From NCBI GenBank assembly GCA_044356555.1, contig JBIKWB010000012.1, positions 62,001 through 126,000 on the forward strand: a DNA stretch of 64,000 nt, written 5' to 3'. Within the stretch, counting starts at the first letter, position 1. Every line of letters begins with the position of its first letter. The position numbers and the translations under genes are program-made. The stretch is from Tous-C4FEB sp044356555. Lineage in GTDB: Bacteria > Verrucomicrobiota > Verrucomicrobiia > Opitutales > Opitutaceae. The notes below the pieces were generated by a model. That model saw nothing but the letters and a program-made list of their open reading frames with translations, was not told where the DNA came from and searched no databases. This document shows, piece after piece, positions 60,988-64,000 of the stretch.

Positions 60988-63597
60988 ATGGATACCGCCA
61001 AACTCACCCAGATGTCGCGTCAGGCTGTCACCGACGCGCAAAACGTCGCCCGCCGGCTCAACCACAACGAGGTGGACACCTGGCACCTGCTCTCCGCGTT
61101 GCTCACACAGGAGAACGGGCTGGTCTCCGGTATCGTCGACAAACTTGGCCTCACCGCCGCCGCGCTTGCGCTCGCGGTGGACCGCGAGCTGGAGCGCCTG
61201 CCAAAAGTCACGGGCAGCGTCGATACCTCGAAAATCTACGTCACGCAGGCCCTCAACGACGTGCTCACCCGGGCCGAAGAGGAAGCAAAGTCGCTCAAGG
61301 ATGATTTTGTCTCCGTCGAGCATCTGCTGCTCGGTCTCCTCGACGTGGCCAAGCCCGAGAGCCTCAAAAAACTCTTCAAGAGCTTCGACTTGGACCGGGC
61401 CAAGGTGCTCAAGACCCTAAAAGACGTGCGCGGCAACCAGCGCGTCACCACCGACAACCCTGAGGCGACCTACGCCGCCCTGGAGAAATACGGCGTCGAT
61501 CTCGTGGCTCAGGCGCGCAAGGGGAAAATGGATCCGGTGATCGGCCGCGATGAAGAGATTCGCCGCACGATCCGCATTCTTTCCCGCAAGACGAAAAACA
61601 ATCCCGTCCTCATCGGCGAGCCCGGCGTGGGTAAGACCGCCATCGTCGAAGGCCTCGCGCAGCGCATTTTGCGCGGTGACGTGCCCGAGGGCCTCAAAGA
61701 CAAGACCATCTTCTCCCTAGATATGGGCGCGCTCGTCGCCGGCGCGAAGTATCGCGGCGAATTCGAGGAACGTCTCAAGGCCGTGCTCAATGAGGTGAAA
61801 CAAGCCGATGGCCGGATCATCCTCTTTATCGACGAGCTCCACACCATCGTCGGCGCCGGCAAGACCGAAGGTGCGATGGACGCGGGCAACCTGCTCAAAC
61901 CCATGCTCGCGCGCGGCGAGCTGCACTGTATCGGTGCCACCACGCTCGACGAGTATCGGCTGCACATTGAGAAGGATGCGGCGCTCGAGCGGCGTTTCCA
62001 GCCCGTCGTCGTTGACCAGCCCACCGTCGAGGATGCGTTGTCCATTTTGCGCGGCATTAAGGAGCGCTTCGAGCTGCACCACGGCGTGCGCATCCAAGAT
62101 AACGCGCTCGTCGCCGCCGTGACGCTCTCGAATCGTTACATCACCGACCGCTTTCTGCCCGACAAAGCCATCGACCTCATGGACGAGGCCTGCGCGATGA
62201 TCCGCACCGAGATGGACTCGATGCCACAGGAACTCGACGAACTCACCCGCAAGGTCCTCCGCCTGGAAATCGAGGAGACGGCGCTCGCGAAGGAGAAAGA
62301 CGACGCCAGCAAGCGCCGGCTCGACGCTCTTCGCTCCGAACTCGCCGAGGCGCGTGAGAAATCCAAGGGCATCAAACTCCACTGGGAAAAAGAAAAAGCC
62401 TCGGTCCAGAAAACCCGAAAACTGCGCGAGGAAATCGATGCGACCCGCATCGAGATGGACAAAGCCGAGCGCGGTTACGACCTCAACAAGGTGGCCGAGC
62501 TCCGCCACGGCAAACTCCCGCAGATGGAAGAGGAGTTGAAGAAGCTGGAGAAGAAAGGCCGTGAGCAGACCACACTGTTCAAAGAAGAAGTTTCCGAGGA
62601 AGAGATCGCCGAGGTCGTCTCCAAGTGGAGCGGCGTGCCCGTCACGCGTCTGGTCGAGGGAGAGAAAGACAAGCTTCTCCGCCTCGAAGACGTATTGCAT
62701 CAACGCGTGATCGGCCAGCACGAGGCCGTGACGCTGGTGACCGAGGCGATTCTGCGCGCGCGCAGCGGCATCAAAGACCCGCGGCGTCCGGTCGGAAGTT
62801 TTCTGTTTCTCGGCCCCACGGGCGTCGGCAAAACCGAGCTGGCGAAGGCGCTCGCCGAGACGCTGTTCGACACCGAAGGCGCGCTGGTGCGCATCGACAT
62901 GTCCGAATACATGGAGAAGCACAGCGTTTCGCGCCTGATCGGCGCGCCTCCGGGCTATGTCGGCTACGACGAGGGCGGCCAGCTCACCGAGGCCGTGCGC
63001 CGCAAGCCCTACGCCGTGATCCTTTTCGATGAGATCGAGAAGGCGCATCCGGACGTGTTCAACGTCCTGCTCCAAGTACTCGACGACGGCCGCATCACGG
63101 ATTCGCAGGGCCGCACCGTGGATTTCAAGAACACCGTCATCATCATGACCTCAAACCTCGGTTCGCGCTTCCTCCTCGAAGGCGTGACCGGTGACACGAT
63201 CCCGGAAAGCGTGCGCGAGAGCGTCATGATGGAGCTGCGGAAGAGTTTCCGCCCCGAGTTCCTCAACCGAATCGACGAGACGATTCTCTTTAAGCCACTG
63301 ACCCTTGAGGAAATCACCAGTATCGTGGACCTGTTGCTCGCCGATCTGAACAAACGCCTCGCCGACCGCCGGGTCACCGTGGTGCTCGACAAAAAGGCAA
63401 AAGACTGGGCCGCCGAGAAGGGCTACGATCCGGTCTTCGGCGCCCGTCCGTTGAAGCGCTTCCTGCAACGCCACATCGAGACGCAGCTCGCCCGCGGACT
63501 CATTGCCGGCGAAGTGGAGGAGGGCTCCACGGTCAACTTTGTGGTCAAGGACGATGGACTGACGCGGGTCCAGACCGCGAAAACCGTTAAGAAGTAA
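60988..63597 (+). CDS. clpB: ATP-dependent disaggregase ClpB
   Basis: This HSP100 chaperone pulls proteins out of aggregates together with DnaK. The 869-residue protein has an N-terminal Clp repeat domain (1-150), a first AAA+ module with Walker A GEPGVGKTA (210-218) and Walker B IILFIDELHT, a coiled-coil middle domain (about 405-545, rich in Glu/Lys), and a second AAA+ module with Walker A GPTGVGKTE (609-617), YMEKHSVSRLIGAPPGYVG and sensor residues GARPLKRFLQR. The length matches ClpB (about 860). The 146 bases upstream, after the REP-like repeat, show neither a CIRCE element nor a good heat-shock sigma promoter, so its control cannot be read here. Confidence 0.98.
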   Translation: MDTAKLTQMSRQAVTDAQNVARRLNHNEVDTWHLLSALLTQENGLVSGIVDKLGLTAAALALAVDRELERLPKVTGSVDTSKIYVTQALNDVLTRAEEEAKSLKDDFVSVEHLLLGLLDVAKPESLKKLFKSFDLDRAKVLKTLKDVRGNQRVTTDNPEATYAALEKYGVDLVAQARKGKMDPVIGRDEEIRRTIRILSRKTKNNPVLIGEPGVGKTAIVEGLAQRILRGDVPEGLKDKTIFSLDMGALVAGAKYRGEFEERLKAVLNEVKQADGRIILFIDELHTIVGAGKTEGAMDAGNLLKPMLARGELHCIGATTLDEYRLHIEKDAALERRFQPVVVDQPTVEDALSILRGIKERFELHHGVRIQDNALVAAVTLSNRYITDRFLPDKAIDLMDEACAMIRTEMDSMPQELDELTRKVLRLEIEETALAKEKDDASKRRLDALRSELAEAREKSKGIKLHWEKEKASVQKTRKLREEIDATRIEMDKAERGYDLNKVAELRHGKLPQMEEELKKLEKKGREQTTLFKEEVSEEEIAEVVSKWSGVPVTRLVEGEKDKLLRLEDVLHQRVIGQHEAVTLVTEAILRARSGIKDPRRPVGSFLFLGPTGVGKTELAKALAETLFDTEGALVRIDMSEYMEKHSVSRLIGAPPGYVGYDEGGQLTEAVRRKPYAVILFDEIEKAHPDVFNVLLQVLDDGRITDSQGRTVDFKNTVIIMTSNLGSRFLLEGVTGDTIPESVRESVMMELRKSFRPEFLNRIDETILFKPLTLEEITSIVDLLLADLNKRLADRRVTVVLDKKAKDWAAEKGYDPVFGARPLKRFLQRHIETQLARGLIAGEVEEGSTVNFVVKDDGLTRVQTAKTVKK

Positions 63598-63635
63598 GGT
63601 CGAAGGCGAAGCGGGCCCGGTGCCCTTTAGCCGTT

Positions 63636-63657
63636 AGCCCGGAGCTCTCGCCGGGCT
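63636..63657. other. Hairpin downstream of clpB
   Basis: AGCCCGG (63636-63642) pairs with CCGGGCT (63651-63657) across an 8-base loop, 39 bases after the clpB stop. It has no T-tract. It may protect the 3' end or help terminate clpB transcription. Confidence 0.35.
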
Positions 63658-63689
63658 GAGGATTTCTCGCGACCTTGGGCGGGCTGGAA

Positions 63690-63709
63690 CGGCGACGCTC
63701 TCGTCGCCG
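63690..63709. other. Second hairpin between clpB and psd
   Basis: CGGCGACG (63690-63697) pairs perfectly with CGTCGCCG (63702-63709) across a CTCT loop, giving a stable 8-base-pair stem. No T-tract follows. It could be a terminator of unusual form or a small palindromic repeat unit. Confidence 0.4.
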
Positions 63710-63826
63710 GATTCGCCCTTCGAAAAAGCATCTGCTCGCGAGGCGATCCGGCCTCGTTTTTGGATCGCTGTTTCCATCACGCGATTTCTCCTTTGCGCCC
63801 GTGCCATGAAACGTGACCGTTGTGAG

Positions 63827-64000
63827 ATGTCCGCCGCACCCATTCGCTACTACGACCGCTACGAAAAGGCTCTGAAGACCGAGCAGATCTACGGCGAGGG
63901 CTGGCTGCGTTTCGCCTATAAGAATCCGGCCGGATTGTTCTTCGTGTGGTTACTCGCGAAGCGCGCGTGGTTTTCGCAATGGTATGGGCGGAAGATGACC
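63827..64000 (+). CDS. psd: Phosphatidylserine decarboxylase, N-terminal part only
   Basis: Fifty-eight codons are visible before the window ends. The start IRYYDRYEKALKTEQIYGEG, then FVWLLAKRAWFSQWYGRKM, match the N-terminus of membrane-bound phosphatidylserine decarboxylases, which make phosphatidylethanolamine from phosphatidylserine. The catalytic LGST site lies beyond the window. I use the ATG at 63827, since family members begin close to IRYYxRY; an in-frame ATG at 63806 would add seven residues and cannot be excluded. Confidence 0.85.
   Translation, partial: MSAAPIRYYDRYEKALKTEQIYGEGWLRFAYKNPAGLFFVWLLAKRAWFSQWYGRKMT

Noticed and set aside
1..64000. CRISPR arrays, tRNA or rRNA genes, complete insertion sequences
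   Set aside because: I saw no regularly spaced repeats of CRISPR type, no tRNA-like cloverleaf, no rRNA segment and no transposase reading frame.

Overview
The window looks like a chromosome segment of a GC-rich verrucomicrobium, most likely an opitute (Opitutaceae or a relative). This is inferred from gene content, not from a database search. The indicators are a planctomycete/verrucomicrobial cytochrome c-DUF1549-DUF1553 protein next to a DUF1501 protein, a PVC membrane-bound dehydrogenase with a C-terminal haem domain, an ECF sigma factor of the Rhodopirellula/Verrucomicrobium type, verrucomicrobial SusC-like TonB-dependent receptors, and ten exported sulfatases in 64 kb. Most genes lack a recognisable Shine-Dalgarno sequence.

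Left half (1-31218, all minus strand). Three sulfatases overlap start-to-stop (4484 to below 1, the last cut by the window edge), with malate:quinone oxidoreductase upstream of them. An eight-gene run (20369 to 6333) encodes a FecI-type sigma factor, a FecR regulator, an STN-bearing TonB receptor, a sulfatase, a ThuA-like protein, a degenerate SGNH hydrolase, a PVC dehydrogenase and a second sulfatase. A five-gene run (31218 to 20588) encodes a TonB receptor, an EF-hand sulfatase, a GH29 alpha-L-fucosidase, a fused alpha/beta-hydrolase plus glycoside-hydrolase-like protein, and a choline/iduronate-type sulfatase. The third locus reads as a polysaccharide utilisation locus for a sulfated, fucose-containing, possibly acylated glycan. 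A divergent histidine kinase/response regulator pair (31454-34095), whose kinase has a large discoidin-like periplasmic part, is placed to control it.

Middle (34216-43095). Housekeeping genes follow: purE and purK, a molybdenum-cofactor pair (MocA-like and XdhC-like), and an S9 peptidase divergent from a TonB receptor with a strong terminator. A REP-like inverted repeat between purK and the convergent mocA-like gene supplies the stop codon of both. The 43096-43722 gap holds dispersed repeats and a candidate minus-strand small RNA with its own terminator.

Right half (43723-64000, plus strand). It starts with an exported reprolysin-like metalloprotease and a broken AAA ATPase remnant. A second regulated locus follows: ECF sigma factor, anti-sigma factor with a large ectodomain, TonB receptor, three sulfatases, the PSD1-type cytochrome protein and the DUF1501 protein. 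A second REP-like element, clpB and the start of a phosphatidylserine decarboxylase gene close the window.

All ten sulfatases carry a cysteine-type active-site signature and would need formylglycine maturation. No maturase is encoded here, so it must lie elsewhere in the genome.
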